Shown: positions 35,220-43,992, counted from the first letter of the stretch. The stretch: 64,000 nucleotides of DNA from Pseudarthrobacter sp. fls2-241-R2A-127 (GCF_030209355.1 NZ_JARVSF010000008.1:310001-374000), one strand, 5' to 3'. Translations and numbers: made by a program. The notes: a model not told the origin generated them from the letters alone.

Positions 35220-37820
35220 CTAGCTGCGCTTTTTAGCCCGGGCGGTGGCCGGGGCTGTCCACGGATCCTCCGGCCAGGGGTGCTTGGGGTAGCGGCCGCG
35301 CATCTCACTGCGCACCTGGGCGTACGGGCCGGACCAGAAGGAGGTCAGGTCATCCGTGACAGCCAGTGGACGGCGTGCCGGGGAGAGCAGGTGGAAGAGC
35401 ACAGGCACCCTGCCACCGGCCAGCCGCGGTGATTCGGCCAGGCCGAAGCACTCCTGGAGTTTCACCGACACCACGGGCGCGGCGGAGGCGTCACCCGGCT
35501 CCGGGTAATCGATCCGGATCCGCGAACCGCTGGGCACTTCCAGCCATTCCGGGGCCAGTTCCTCGAGCCGGGCGGCTTCGGGCCAGGGAAGCAGCCCGCG
35601 CAGCGCCCCGCCAAGGTCAAGGGAATCGACCGGCGCCCCGGCGGCGAGGGCTTCCAGCCCGGTTCCCAGCCACTCTTGCAGCCGTGCCAGCAGGGCCGGA
35701 TCCGAGACATCGGGCCATGGCTCCCCCACTTGGCGGTGCAGGAAGGCGATCCGGCTCCTGAAGGTGGCCGCCGCCGTCGGCCAGGAAAGGGCCGCCAGGC
35801 CGCCCGACTGGAATGCGGCTGCCACGGCCGCCCTGCCTTGGGTGGCCGTGGGACGCACCGGTGTCGAGGAGAGCACAATCGCACCCAGCCGCTTGGTTTT
35901 GCGGGCTGTCAGCCGCCCTGCGCTGAAGTCCGTGTCCACCGCTTCGGCAAGCAGGTGTGCGGCCGCCGTCTCGGCCATGGTGGCGGACAGCGGCGCTGCG
36001 GCCCGGATTACGGCACCGGTTCCGGCCGCGTCGCGACCTCCGGCCCGCGAAACGTCGGCCACGGCAAGCCATTCGTGGCCTGAGAGGGTGCTGCCTCCGG
36101 GAAGTCCCGCCCTGGTTCCTGACGTGAACAGGTACTGCCCGGACCCCTCGCCGCCAGGCACGCGGCGTGCCACGCGGTCGGGATAGGCAAGCGCGACGAC
36201 GGCACCAACAGCCTCGCCCTCGCCCGGCAAAGTCGGGGGAACCGGGGCTCTCCCCTCTGACTGCCGGCGCGCCAGGGAGGCAAGGCGTTTGGTTTCCTCG
36301 GCCCAGCGCCGGCCGGCAGGGCCAGGATCTGTCCGCAGCTGAGACAAGAGCCGGGGCAGGTCCGCTCCGGGCGGGCGGTGATCTCCGGAGAGTGCAGCCA
36401 CCACCTCGGCGGCCAGCCGGGTTCCAACGGAGGATGCGCCCTCAAGCAACGCCCGGGCCAGCCGCGGGTCGGCGGGTATGGCGGCCAGGAGCCGGCCCTC
36501 GGCCGTCACATGGCCGTCGCCGGCTACGGCGCCAAGCTCCCGAAGGACCTCAACGGCGTCGTCCATGGCCTGGCGGGGCGGGGTGTCCGGCAGGGGCAGG
36601 CCCTCCCCGCCGGGCGAGCCCCAGCAAGCCAGGGTCAGTGCGGCACTGGTCAGGTCCGCCACGTTGATTTCGGGTGTAACGTGCGCCGGTGCTGCACCGT
36701 AGGCCTGCTGGCTGTAGCAGCGGACCACGGTACCCGGTCCCTGCCGGGCGGCGCGTCCTGCGCGTTGCTCAGCGGATGCCCGGGAACAGGACACCGTCAC
36801 CAGACCGCTCATGCTGCGGCCCGCGTCGCGCCTCGGCTCCCGGGCAAGGCCGGAGTCGATGACCAGGCGTACGCCGGGCACCGTCAAGGATGACTCGGCG
36901 AGGTCCGTGGAGACGATGATCCGCGGGCTGCCGCCGGGGCGGCGTCCGGATACCGCGCTGTCCTGTTCCGCCGCACCTGCCTGGCCGTGCAGTTCCAGCA
37001 CGTCAACACCGCGGCCCAGCCTGCCGCGGAGGGCAGCTGCCACATGGGAAACCTCCCGGGCGCCGGGAACAAACACGAGGGCGTCCACGGAGCTGTCCGC
37101 CACTGCGTGGGCGTCCGCGGCCGTGGCGGCAACTTGGTCAAGGAAGGCCCGGGTCACTCCCCCGGCGTCCAGCCGCGGCACCGGTGCCGGGCGCCATTGG
37201 ACCTCGAGCGGGTGGTGCACCGAGGGGCAGTCCACCACAGGCACCGGGCCTCCGGAGTTGCCCAGCAGCGCAGCGAACCGGGGTGCGTCCAGGGTGGCTG
37301 AAATGGCGACGACGGCAAGATCGCCGCGGAGCTCGCGGACCTCGGCGAGCATGCCGACCAGCAGGTCGGTTTCAAGGCCGCGTTCATGCACCTCGTCCAG
37401 GACGACGGCGGCCGTCCCGTCCAGGCCCGGGTCCGCCAGCAGGCGGCGCAGCAGAATGCCCGGGGTGACGAACTCAATGCGGGTATCCGGGCCTGCCCGG
37501 CGCTCGCCGCGGACTGTGTAGCCCACCCTGGCGGCAGCCGGGCTCCCGTCAAGTTCCGAGAGCCGCCGGGCTGCTGCCCGGGCTGCGACGCGCCGCGGCT
37601 GGGTGACCACCACGCGGCCCGCCCGGCCGGCAAGGTTGGCCAGCAGCGGCGGGACGAGGGTGGTCTTTCCTGTTCCCGGCGGGGCCTGCACCACGGCGGC
37701 GGCACCCGGGCCGGTTTCCAACGCCAGACGCAGCCGGTCAAGGGAGGCCGCGAAAGCAAGGCCCGTGCCAATGGCTCGGAGGTCGAAGCCGTCGTCGGGG
37801 CGGCCGCCAGCAGGAATCAT
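35220..37820 (-). CDS. hrpB: ATP-dependent helicase HrpB
   Basis: An 866-residue DEAH-box helicase. Walker A is APPGTGKTT near residue 46, the DEAH-type box is LDEVHERGLE, motif III is ISATL, and the second RecA domain ends with EQRAGRAARQGPG. The C-terminal HrpB-specific domain is complete (…KHPWPEDPWTAPATARAKKRS). Substrate is probably RNA, but the cellular function of HrpB remains poorly defined. It is 42 bases downstream of a small membrane-anchored protein gene on the same strand and may share a transcript with it. Confidence 0.92.
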   Translation of the reverse strand: MIPAGGRPDDGFDLRAIGTGLAFAASLDRLRLALETGPGAAAVVQAPPGTGKTTLVPPLLANLAGRAGRVVVTQPRRVAARAAARRLSELDGSPAAARVGYTVRGERRAGPDTRIEFVTPGILLRRLLADPGLDGTAAVVLDEVHERGLETDLLVGMLAEVRELRGDLAVVAISATLDAPRFAALLGNSGGPVPVVDCPSVHHPLEVQWRPAPVPRLDAGGVTRAFLDQVAATAADAHAVADSSVDALVFVPGAREVSHVAAALRGRLGRGVDVLELHGQAGAAEQDSAVSGRRPGGSPRIIVSTDLAESSLTVPGVRLVIDSGLAREPRRDAGRSMSGLVTVSCSRASAEQRAGRAARQGPGTVVRCYSQQAYGAAPAHVTPEINVADLTSAALTLACWGSPGGEGLPLPDTPPRQAMDDAVEVLRELGAVAGDGHVTAEGRLLAAIPADPRLARALLEGASSVGTRLAAEVVAALSGDHRPPGADLPRLLSQLRTDPGPAGRRWAEETKRLASLARRQSEGRAPVPPTLPGEGEAVGAVVALAYPDRVARRVPGGEGSGQYLFTSGTRAGLPGGSTLSGHEWLAVADVSRAGGRDAAGTGAVIRAAAPLSATMAETAAAHLLAEAVDTDFSAGRLTARKTKRLGAIVLSSTPVRPTATQGRAAVAAAFQSGGLAALSWPTAAATFRSRIAFLHRQVGEPWPDVSDPALLARLQEWLGTGLEALAAGAPVDSLDLGGALRGLLPWPEAARLEELAPEWLEVPSGSRIRIDYPEPGDASAAPVVSVKLQECFGLAESPRLAGGRVPVLFHLLSPARRPLAVTDDLTSFWSGPYAQVRSEMRGRYPKHPWPEDPWTAPATARAKKRS

Positions 37821-37862
37821 CCGTCTATTCTCCCCTGACCGGGGAGTTCGCCGCGTCCCGGG

Positions 37863-38438
37863 TCAGGGCTTGCCTTGGCCTTTAGCCTTGCCTTTGGCTT
37901 CTTTCGACGCGGCCGAACGCCCCGCTCCCGGAACGTTGGCGACGGGCGCCGGCTCCTGCGCCACGGCCGCTACGGCCGGTTCAGCCGGATCTGTTCCAGT
38001 GCCAGCCGGCGCTCCTGACAGGTCGACGCCGGGCGGGTCAGCCGCCGGCGCTTCGGGGCGCGCCGCTGCCGCCACCCGCGCAGAAATGTCTGCCCGGACT
38101 GAGCCCAGTGCACTTTCAATGCCGTTGTACCGCTCGGGTGAAATCCGCCCGTCCGCCGCCGCCTCGCCGAGGTCTTTCTCCAGCGCCTGGAGCGCTGAGA
38201 GGGCCCCGTCCATCCGGTCTTCGGCCGCGGCCTGGCTGATGCCCAGCACCCGGATCTGGAAGCCACGCAGCAGGCCCTGGTCGGTACGCCCGGGACCGCT
38301 GGCGGCAGCGCCTGCCACCAGCGAGGCCGCGACGGCGATGCCCACGAGGATCAAAACACGCGTTCCGCGGCGGCGGCCCTGCGCGCCCGGTGCCGCTGCA
38401 CGGTCACTGTCCGTTCCAGGCCCGGCTTCAGGCCGCAT
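37863..38438 (-). CDS. hypothetical membrane-anchored protein
   Basis: A 191-residue protein of unknown function. After a basic N-terminus there is one membrane segment (about residues 27-47, LILVGIAVAASLVAGAAA). A helical region follows (AEDRMDGALSALQALEKDLG), then a long proline/alanine-rich tail ending in a lysine-rich KAKGQGKP. The helical part resembles the small periplasmic domains seen in some anti-sigma or DUF5667-like proteins, but similarity is too weak to name it. Its ATG overlaps the end of the upstream membrane protein gene by 11 bases. Confidence 0.7.
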   Translation of the reverse strand: MRPEAGPGTDSDRAAAPGAQGRRRGTRVLILVGIAVAASLVAGAAASGPGRTDQGLLRGFQIRVLGISQAAAEDRMDGALSALQALEKDLGEAAADGRISPERYNGIESALGSVRADISARVAAAARPEAPAADPPGVDLSGAPAGTGTDPAEPAVAAVAQEPAPVANVPGAGRSAASKEAKGKAKGQGKP

Positions 38439-38730
38439 GCCGGCCCCGGAGCGGGACGACGGCCGCGGCGCGCAGCGGCAAGAGGGCTACGGTGGCGGGA
38501 TCCGCGGGTTCCTGGGCGGCTGGCATCTTCCGCGAAACGCGGGTTGGCCGGGCCAGGATGTAGCGGGCAGCGGTGCGGATCAGTGTGGTGGCGAAAAGGC
38601 CGATCCCCATCCCGAGGAGGACGTGTCCTGCCACGTAGTGCTGCACGGCTCCCGGGCCGCCCTCCGTTGCGATCACCACGCCGCCGGCAGTCAGCATCAC
38701 TGACAGGGCCGTTCCTGAGATCACGCCCAT
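38428..38730 (-). CDS. hypothetical small membrane protein
   Basis: A 100-residue protein with two membrane segments (about residues 2-22 and 34-60) and a basic C-terminal region. Not recognised. ATG at 38730 is favoured because AGGAG lies close upstream; GTG at 38760 is in frame and sits just after a TACTAG -10-like element, so a longer leaderless form is possible. It overlaps the next gene by 11 bases. Two near-identical 18-base repeats cover its promoter. Confidence 0.65.
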   Translation of the reverse strand: MGVISGTALSVMLTAGGVVIATEGGPGAVQHYVAGHVLLGMGIGLFATTLIRTAARYILARPTRVSRKMPAAQEPADPATVALLPLRAAAVVPLRGRHAA

Positions 38731-38750
38731 GGCTCCTGCTCCATCCCATT

Positions 38751-38790
38751 TGGTCAGCACGCTTACTAGTATTGCTCAGCAAGCTTACTA
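38751..38790 (-). repeat. two tandem 18-bp operator-like repeats
   Basis: On the minus strand TAGTAAGCTTGCTGAGCA (38773-38790) and TAGTAAGCGTGCTGACCA (38751-38768) match at 16 of 18 positions and are spaced 22 bases apart, two helical turns. They cover the region where the promoter of the small membrane protein gene must lie, so they are likely binding sites for an unidentified regulator. Confidence 0.65.
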
Positions 38791-38862
38791 CCCGCGGGAT
38801 TGATTCAACAGCACGGACGGTTCCCTTCTGGAATGTGGGACCAGCCTTGGGTGTAGCGCCGG

Positions 38863-39378
38863 TCAGCCCGCGGCTTCCAGCAGCCGTTCTGCCGGTGTGA
38901 TCCCTGCGTAGCGCCCCTTGAAGAACAAGAGGGGCTCAGCGTCCAGCCGGGCATCCAGATGCCGCACTGCGGCCACCACGATGGTGTGGTCGCCGCCGTC
39001 GTATTCCGCGTGCAGTTCGCAGTCGAGCCAGGCAAGGGCGTCATCCAGGACGGGATTGCCCAGGGGCGAGGACGCGTGGCTGACTCCGGCGAATTTGTCC
39101 GCCCCTGAGCGGGCGAACTGCGCCGCGAGATGCTGGTGTCCGGCCGGGAGGATGTTGATGGCGAAGGAGCCGGCGCTGCGCAGCGCCGGCCAGGTGGTGG
39201 ACGTACGCGCCGGGCTGAACGTAACGAGCGCCGGGTCCAAGGACAGGGACGCGAACGATTGGCAGGTAAAGCCGGCCGGCCCGTGGGGCGTGGAGCTCGT
39301 AATTACCGTCAGCCCGGTGGCGAAGGTTCCAAAAATATCCCGAAGCCGGCGGGGAGCAAGATCTGATGTGACGGTCAT
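38863..39378 (-). CDS. flavin reductase (HpaC-like FMN-binding split barrel)
   Basis: A 171-residue NAD(P)H:flavin oxidoreductase of the kind that supplies reduced FMN or FAD to two-component monooxygenases. The typical pattern is present: FATGLTVITS, GFTCQSFASLSLDPALVTFSPA, SFAINIL and a late GDHTIVVAAV. ATG at 39378 has GAGAGG upstream and begins the conserved region; earlier in-frame codons are ignored. It is on the same strand as the RibA-monooxygenase fusion, separated by the exonuclease gene and a 199-base gap without an obvious gene, so it probably has its own promoter. Confidence 0.9.
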   Translation of the reverse strand: MTVTSDLAPRRLRDIFGTFATGLTVITSSTPHGPAGFTCQSFASLSLDPALVTFSPARTSTTWPALRSAGSFAINILPAGHQHLAAQFARSGADKFAGVSHASSPLGNPVLDDALAWLDCELHAEYDGGDHTIVVAAVRHLDARLDAEPLLFFKGRYAGITPAERLLEAAG

Positions 39379-39577
39379 GATGTGGCCTCTCGTTTGGATC
39401 GTTACCTCACCAAACCATTTCCGAATTGGCCCGTTCAAACCGCCTGAAACCAGCCGACGTGTGCCGCAACGAAAGGTCACAGCCTGACACCCGGCGTCAT
39501 CGAAGCCTCGCTCAAGGACGGCCACCATGTCCCCGTTTAACGCAACAAACGGTCATCCGGGCTCCCGGCTGTTTTGA

Positions 39578-40516
39578 TCAGGCGCGCTGGTCCAGTGCAG
39601 CCAGCAGCCGGCGGACCGATCCGCCGAGGTTCCAGTCGGCTGCCACCTGCTCCAGTTCAGCCCGCCGCCCGCCGGTCACGGGCCTCAGCACGGCGCCCGC
39701 CTCGTCGAGGCCGGGCAGCTCCAGGTTTCGGACCAGGCGCACGACGGCGGGGGCTGCTTCCAGGTATTCGGCGGCGGCTTCCAGCTTGGCCCGGACCGGC
39801 GCGGACACCCCGGCGCCGGGCTCAGCCGCCGCTGCCAGCAGCCGTTCCAGGGTTCCGTACTTCAACAGCAGGGACGAGGCCGTTTTCTCACCGATCCCGG
39901 CAACGCCCGGCAGTCCGTCGGAGGCGTCCCCGCGCAGGGTGGCGTAGTCGGCGTACTGCTGGGGCAGGACTTTGTATTTGGCCACCACGGTTTCCTCCGT
40001 GACGACCTCGAGGTTCTTCATCCCGCGCGCCGTGTAAATCACCCGGACGTTGCGTTCGTCATCGCATACCTGGAACAGGTCCCGGTCGCCCGTGACCACG
40101 TCCACCGGGAAGGCGGCCTGGCTGGCGTAGGTGCCCACGACGTCGTCGGCCTCATGTCCGTCGGCCCCCACGATGGCGATGCCGGCGAGCTCCAGGGTCC
40201 GGCGGATCATGGGCAGTTGGGCCGCCAGGCCCTCGGGGACCACTTCGATGTCAGTTCCGCCCGGTACCGCCTTGGCCACGCGGTGTGCCTTGTAGGTGGG
40301 GATCAGGTCCACCCGCCACTGGGGGCGCCAGTCATTGTCCCAGCAGGCCACCAGGTGGGTGGCCTGGTAATCGGTGGTGAGTCGCGCGATCATGTCCAGC
40401 AGGCCGCGGACGGCATTTACCGGCGTACCGTCCGGCCGCCGGATGCTGTCCGGAAGGCCGTAGAAGGCACGGAAGTACAGGGAGGCGGTATCGAGCAGCA
40501 TCAGGCGGCTGGGCAT
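39578..40516 (-). CDS. stand-alone 5'-3' exonuclease (FEN-like, PolA N-terminal homologue)
   Basis: A 312-residue nuclease that resembles the N-terminal domain of DNA polymerase I without the polymerase. The acidic metal-binding motifs LLDTASLYFR, ADGHEADDVVG and VTGDRDLFQV are intact, and the DNA-binding helix-hairpin-helix SDGLPGVAGIGEKTAS follows. It should cut 5' flaps during replication or repair, backing up PolA encoded 12 kb away. ATG at 40516 is preferred: it has AGGATCAGG upstream and begins the conserved sequence, whereas the frame runs open into the neighbouring gene. Confidence 0.9.
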   Translation of the reverse strand: MPSRLMLLDTASLYFRAFYGLPDSIRRPDGTPVNAVRGLLDMIARLTTDYQATHLVACWDNDWRPQWRVDLIPTYKAHRVAKAVPGGTDIEVVPEGLAAQLPMIRRTLELAGIAIVGADGHEADDVVGTYASQAAFPVDVVTGDRDLFQVCDDERNVRVIYTARGMKNLEVVTEETVVAKYKVLPQQYADYATLRGDASDGLPGVAGIGEKTASSLLLKYGTLERLLAAAAEPGAGVSAPVRAKLEAAAEYLEAAPAVVRLVRNLELPGLDEAGAVLRPVTGGRRAELEQVAADWNLGGSVRRLLAALDQRA

Positions 40517-40575
40517 ACCTGATCCTGACACGGATGTCCCGTCCGGGGCTGCACCGGCTGCAGACGCCGCGCCGC

Positions 40576-42432
40576 CTAGAAGGACGGCGTGGTGAATTCC
40601 ATGCCCAGCAGTCCCCGGCCGGCTTCCTCCAGGATGGGGTCGATCCCCAAGGTGGGGTGGCTCAGGAGCACGCTGACGTCGCGCTGGATGCGCTGCAGCG
40701 GATGTGACAGCCGGTGGACGCTTCCGCCCGATCCGGCAACGGCGAGCCGGACCGCTTCCTGGGCAGCCTCCGCGCTGAGGGCAAGCGACAGCCGGAACGA
40801 GGCCCGCTCCTGCACTGCCGCCCCCGTGGCCGCCGGCCCGCCCCCGGCCAGCTGGGACAATGCCGCCCGCCAGTGCAGTTGGGCGGTGGCCACAAGCCCG
40901 GACGCCTTGGCGTAGCGGGTCTGCGCCGGGACAGAGTCTGCCTGCCGGGTCCGAACACCGTTCCTCTCTTTCGGGCGCAGCAGCTGGTCCCGGAACAGCT
41001 CCACGGCGTACTCGGCGGACCCCAGCGCCGCCGCCGGGGCCACCAGGTTCAGCAAGGTGGACATCGGCGCGGAGATCAGGGGCTCCGGATGGAACTGGGC
41101 TCCGGGATTGTCGGGGCCGCTGAGCACGGCCCAGTCCATGACGCGGTGCGCCGGAACGAAGAGCGAGTCCGCGCGCAGGTCGTTGCTGCCGGTTCCCCTC
41201 AGTCCGTCCGTGTGCCACGCGTCCACCAGTTCCAGGTCGGCGAGCGGAACGAGCGCCTGCAGCCGGGTGCCGTCGTGCCGGACCGCCAACAGTGCCCATT
41301 CCGAGTGCATGATGCCCGAAGCGAAGCTCCAGTGGCCGGAAATGGCATATCCGCCGGGAACCTTGCGCGCCGACCCAACGGGGGCACTCGTCGCGGCAGC
41401 GAGCGGCATCAGGCCGCCGGCAAAGACTTCGTCCTGCACCTTCCGGGGCCAGCGGGCCAGCATCCAGGCATGCTCTGCCAGGTGCCCGGCGGTCCAGGCC
41501 GTCGAGGCGCAGCCCCTGGCGAGGCCCCTGATGGCTTCGCCGTAGGTCTGTGCGCCCAGGCCATAACCGCCAACGCCTGCGGGTGCCAGGAGATGGAAGA
41601 TTCCGGCGGCCCGCAGGTCCTCCATGGTCTCTTGCGGGAGGCGGCGCTGCTGCTCGGCCTCTTCCGCCCTGGCGCGCAGGGCGGGGACCAGGGCTTCCAC
41701 GCGGCCCAGCATGTCCGCATGGCCGGGAGCAAGGCCGGAGCCGTCCGGAAAGGCGCGGACGACGGCGGTGTGGCCGAGCTCCAGCGTATGTCCGGTCCGG
41801 ACCCGCTTGGCGGCGAGGTAGCGGGTGTTTGCTTCGGAGAGATGGACGCCGGTGGGGATCTTTTCGGTGATGGCGATGCCGAGTGCGGCCAGCTGCGAAG
41901 CCTTGTCCGGGTTGTTGCTCAAGAGCCTGACCGAAGTGGCGCCCAAGGCGTTGAGCATCTGGGCTGCCGCCGCGTACTCGCGCTCGTCTTCGCCGTGGCC
42001 CAGGGCAAGGTTGGCGTCGTAGGTGTCCAGGCCCTGGTCTTGCAGGGCGTAGGCGTCGAGTTTCGAGTAGAGGCCGATACCGCGGCCTTCCTGGCGGAGG
42101 TAGAGCAGGAAGCCTCCCGTGGCAGCAATGCGTTCCACGGCTTCCCGGAGCTGTGGCCCGCAGTCGCAGCGCTCGCTGCCAAAGACGTCACCGGTCATGC
42201 ATTCGCTGTGCAGCCGGACCAGTGGCGCAGTTGCTTCGCCGAGCAGCGCCTGCTCCCAGTCACCCAAGGCCAGCAGCAGGTGTTCCCGGCCGTCCACCAG
42301 GCCGTGGAAGGTCATGACTTCGGCGGAGGCGCCGTAGCCGTCGGCGAACCGGAGCGGGACGCTGACCTGGCTGCGGACAGTTGCGGCAGGCAGGGCTTGC
42401 GAATGCAGTGCGGAATGGGCAATTGCGGTCAT
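40576..42432 (-). CDS. GTP cyclohydrolase II fused to a flavin-dependent monooxygenase (acyl-CoA dehydrogenase fold)
   Basis: A 618-residue two-domain protein with no stop or frameshift between the halves. Residues about 20-215 are RibA, which opens GTP to the diaminopyrimidine precursor of riboflavin. Zinc ligands Cys78, Cys89 and Cys91, the tyrosine in LDAYALQ (Tyr128) and the Asp149/Arg151 pair are all retained, matching E. coli Cys54/65/67, Tyr105, Asp126 and Arg128. Residues about 240-618 resemble two-component flavin monooxygenases of the HsaA/HpaB-like acyl-CoA dehydrogenase superfamily, with FASGIMHSEWALL and LRGTGSNDL. Such enzymes need reduced flavin from a partner, and a flavin reductase gene is 1.2 kb downstream. 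The promoter is strong and no FMN riboswitch is seen. The oxygenase substrate is unknown. Confidence 0.88.
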   Translation of the reverse strand: MTAIAHSALHSQALPAATVRSQVSVPLRFADGYGASAEVMTFHGLVDGREHLLLALGDWEQALLGEATAPLVRLHSECMTGDVFGSERCDCGPQLREAVERIAATGGFLLYLRQEGRGIGLYSKLDAYALQDQGLDTYDANLALGHGEDEREYAAAAQMLNALGATSVRLLSNNPDKASQLAALGIAITEKIPTGVHLSEANTRYLAAKRVRTGHTLELGHTAVVRAFPDGSGLAPGHADMLGRVEALVPALRARAEEAEQQRRLPQETMEDLRAAGIFHLLAPAGVGGYGLGAQTYGEAIRGLARGCASTAWTAGHLAEHAWMLARWPRKVQDEVFAGGLMPLAAATSAPVGSARKVPGGYAISGHWSFASGIMHSEWALLAVRHDGTRLQALVPLADLELVDAWHTDGLRGTGSNDLRADSLFVPAHRVMDWAVLSGPDNPGAQFHPEPLISAPMSTLLNLVAPAAALGSAEYAVELFRDQLLRPKERNGVRTRQADSVPAQTRYAKASGLVATAQLHWRAALSQLAGGGPAATGAAVQERASFRLSLALSAEAAQEAVRLAVAGSGGSVHRLSHPLQRIQRDVSVLLSHPTLGIDPILEEAGRGLLGMEFTTPSF

Positions 42433-42475
42433 TGCGGGCCTCGGCGATCGTCATAAATGGTTGAAGATTAAAGTA

Positions 42476-42504
42476 ATAGTACCTTGGATTAGTTCAAGCT
42501 TCAA
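42476..42504 (-). promoter_or_regulatory. promoter of the RibA-monooxygenase fusion gene
   Basis: Minus strand TTGAAG (42499-42504), 17-base spacer, TACTAT (42476-42481), in an unusually AT-rich island (about 42450-42510). The spacer and -35 contain TTGAAGCTTGAA, a partial dyad that could be an operator. The leader would be only about 35 bases, too short for an FMN riboswitch. Confidence 0.7.
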
Positions 42505-42569
42505 TGATTGCGTCCGGATATGTCATGGACCGGCGGGATGTTCGAATCGGACCGGACTCACCCGCGCCC

Positions 42570-42599
42570 TTGACCACCCGGCCCGGCGGCCACGATACT
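42570..42599 (+). promoter_or_regulatory. promoter of the BNR-repeat gene
   Basis: TTGACC (42570-42575), 18-base spacer, GATACT (42594-42599), leaving a leader of about 95 bases before the ATG at 42700. It points away from the fusion gene promoter. Confidence 0.5.
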
Positions 42600-42699
42600 T
42601 CCGTATGGTCCAACCACACGGCCCTTCGCGGCTCCGTGGCCGGCGCCAGGCGGCGCCCCCACGGGTTGAACCCACCCCACCACGAGAGCAGGATTCCCC

Positions 42700-43992
42700 A
42701 TGACCGGCAGGCAAACCCGCATCAATGACAACGGCGCGTGGTGCTGGTTCCAGGACGAACGCGCCCTGGTGGACCCGGCCAACAACACCCTGCTGGTGGG
42801 CTCCGTGGCCGCCCCGGAGGGTGCCGGCGGGGACAGCCGGGGCGGGAACATCGAGGTATCTGTCCTTGACCTCGCCACCGGGGACAGCCAGGTCCACGTT
42901 GTCCACACGAGGCTGGAGTCGGACGACCACAACGCGCCGGCGCTCCTCATCAGGCCTGACGGCCGCTACCTGGCGATGTACGCCAAACACAAGACGGACA
43001 ACTATTCCCGCTGGCGGATCTCGACGCGGCCGCACGACGCCTCCGAATGGGGCCCGGAAGAACACTTCGACTGGACCGGGCTGGCCGGCGGGCGCGGCGC
43101 AACGTACTCCAACCTGCACCGGCTCGCCACGGAGTCCCGGGTGTACAACTTTGTCCGTGCCATCAACGATGACCCCAGCCTCATGGTGTCCGGCGATGAC
43201 GGAACCACGTGGCAGTTCGGCGGAAAGCTCTTCACCCGACCCAAGATTGGCTACGTCAACGGCTACACCCGCTACTGCGGAAATGGCGCGGACCGCATTG
43301 ACCTCATCACCACGGACCACCATCCGCGGGACTTCAACAACAGCATCTACCACGGCTACATCCGCGACGACGACCTGCACGACGCCCAGGGGAGGGTGGT
43401 CAGCACGCCGCTGATCGGCTCAGCGGGAATCGACCAGGCTGCCCTGACCACAGTGTTCGCGGCGGGCATGGACATCGGTGGCGACATCCTTACCCACGGC
43501 TGGACCGTGGACCTGCGCGGCCAGGGGCAGGAACTGGCCGCCATCATCAGCTGCCGCGCCAACGACGTCAACGGCCCCCTCGAGCGGGAACAGTTGCTCG
43601 ACGTCGATGATCACCGCCTGATGTATGCGCGCTTCGACGGGACGCACTGGCGCGTTCATCCGCTGGCGGCCGCAGGCGCGGCGCTGCTGCCGCACGAACA
43701 GGACTACACAGGCCTGGGCGCGGTGGATCCGCATGACCTGGACCGGGTGTATATCTCCACCCCTATCAACCCGCGGACCGGGCATGCCACCGGCCATTAC
43801 GAGATCTACCGGGGCCGGACATGGAACGGCGGTGCCACCTTTGAATGGGAGCCGGTCACCGCTGGCTCCGCGGTGGACAATCTCAGGCCGATGGTTCCAC
43901 CCGGGGATCCCTCGGTCCATGCGGTCTGCTGGTTCCGCGGCAGCATGTCCTCGTCCCAGGCCTATTCGACAGACGTGGTGGTCCTGCACTGA
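42700..43992 (+). CDS. BNR-4 repeat-containing protein, putative carbohydrate-active beta-propeller
   Basis: A 430-residue protein with the start NDNGAWCWFQDERALVD and repeated propeller blades (e.g. APALLIRPDGRYLAMY, DDPSLMVSGDDGTTWQF). This BNR_4 type is found in polysaccharide lyases and sialidase-like proteins, where a seven-bladed propeller holds the active site. There is no signal peptide, so it would act on oligosaccharides already imported, or is a cytoplasmic paralogue. AGGA lies ten bases before the ATG. A sugar-isomerase-like gene follows in the same direction, which fits a small catabolic unit. Confidence 0.82.
   Translation: MTGRQTRINDNGAWCWFQDERALVDPANNTLLVGSVAAPEGAGGDSRGGNIEVSVLDLATGDSQVHVVHTRLESDDHNAPALLIRPDGRYLAMYAKHKTDNYSRWRISTRPHDASEWGPEEHFDWTGLAGGRGATYSNLHRLATESRVYNFVRAINDDPSLMVSGDDGTTWQFGGKLFTRPKIGYVNGYTRYCGNGADRIDLITTDHHPRDFNNSIYHGYIRDDDLHDAQGRVVSTPLIGSAGIDQAALTTVFAAGMDIGGDILTHGWTVDLRGQGQELAAIISCRANDVNGPLEREQLLDVDDHRLMYARFDGTHWRVHPLAAAGAALLPHEQDYTGLGAVDPHDLDRVYISTPINPRTGHATGHYEIYRGRTWNGGATFEWEPVTAGSAVDNLRPMVPPGDPSVHAVCWFRGSMSSSQAYSTDVVVLH

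Noticed and set aside
40517..41299. N-terminal extension of the 5'-3' exonuclease frame
   Set aside because: It overlaps the RibA-monooxygenase gene in another frame and has no domain similarity; conserved sequence starts at 40516.
40576..42432. Altered RibA product through loss of the active-site tyrosine
   Set aside because: At first GLDT seemed to replace a tyrosine, but the catalytic tyrosine corresponds to the one in LDAYALQ, which is present.
42541..42556. TTCGAATC resembling a tRNA T-loop
   Set aside because: No acceptor, D or anticodon stem can be built around it.
42433..42699. FMN riboswitch before the RibA fusion
   Set aside because: The predicted leader is only about 35 bases and the conserved FMN-element segments are absent.
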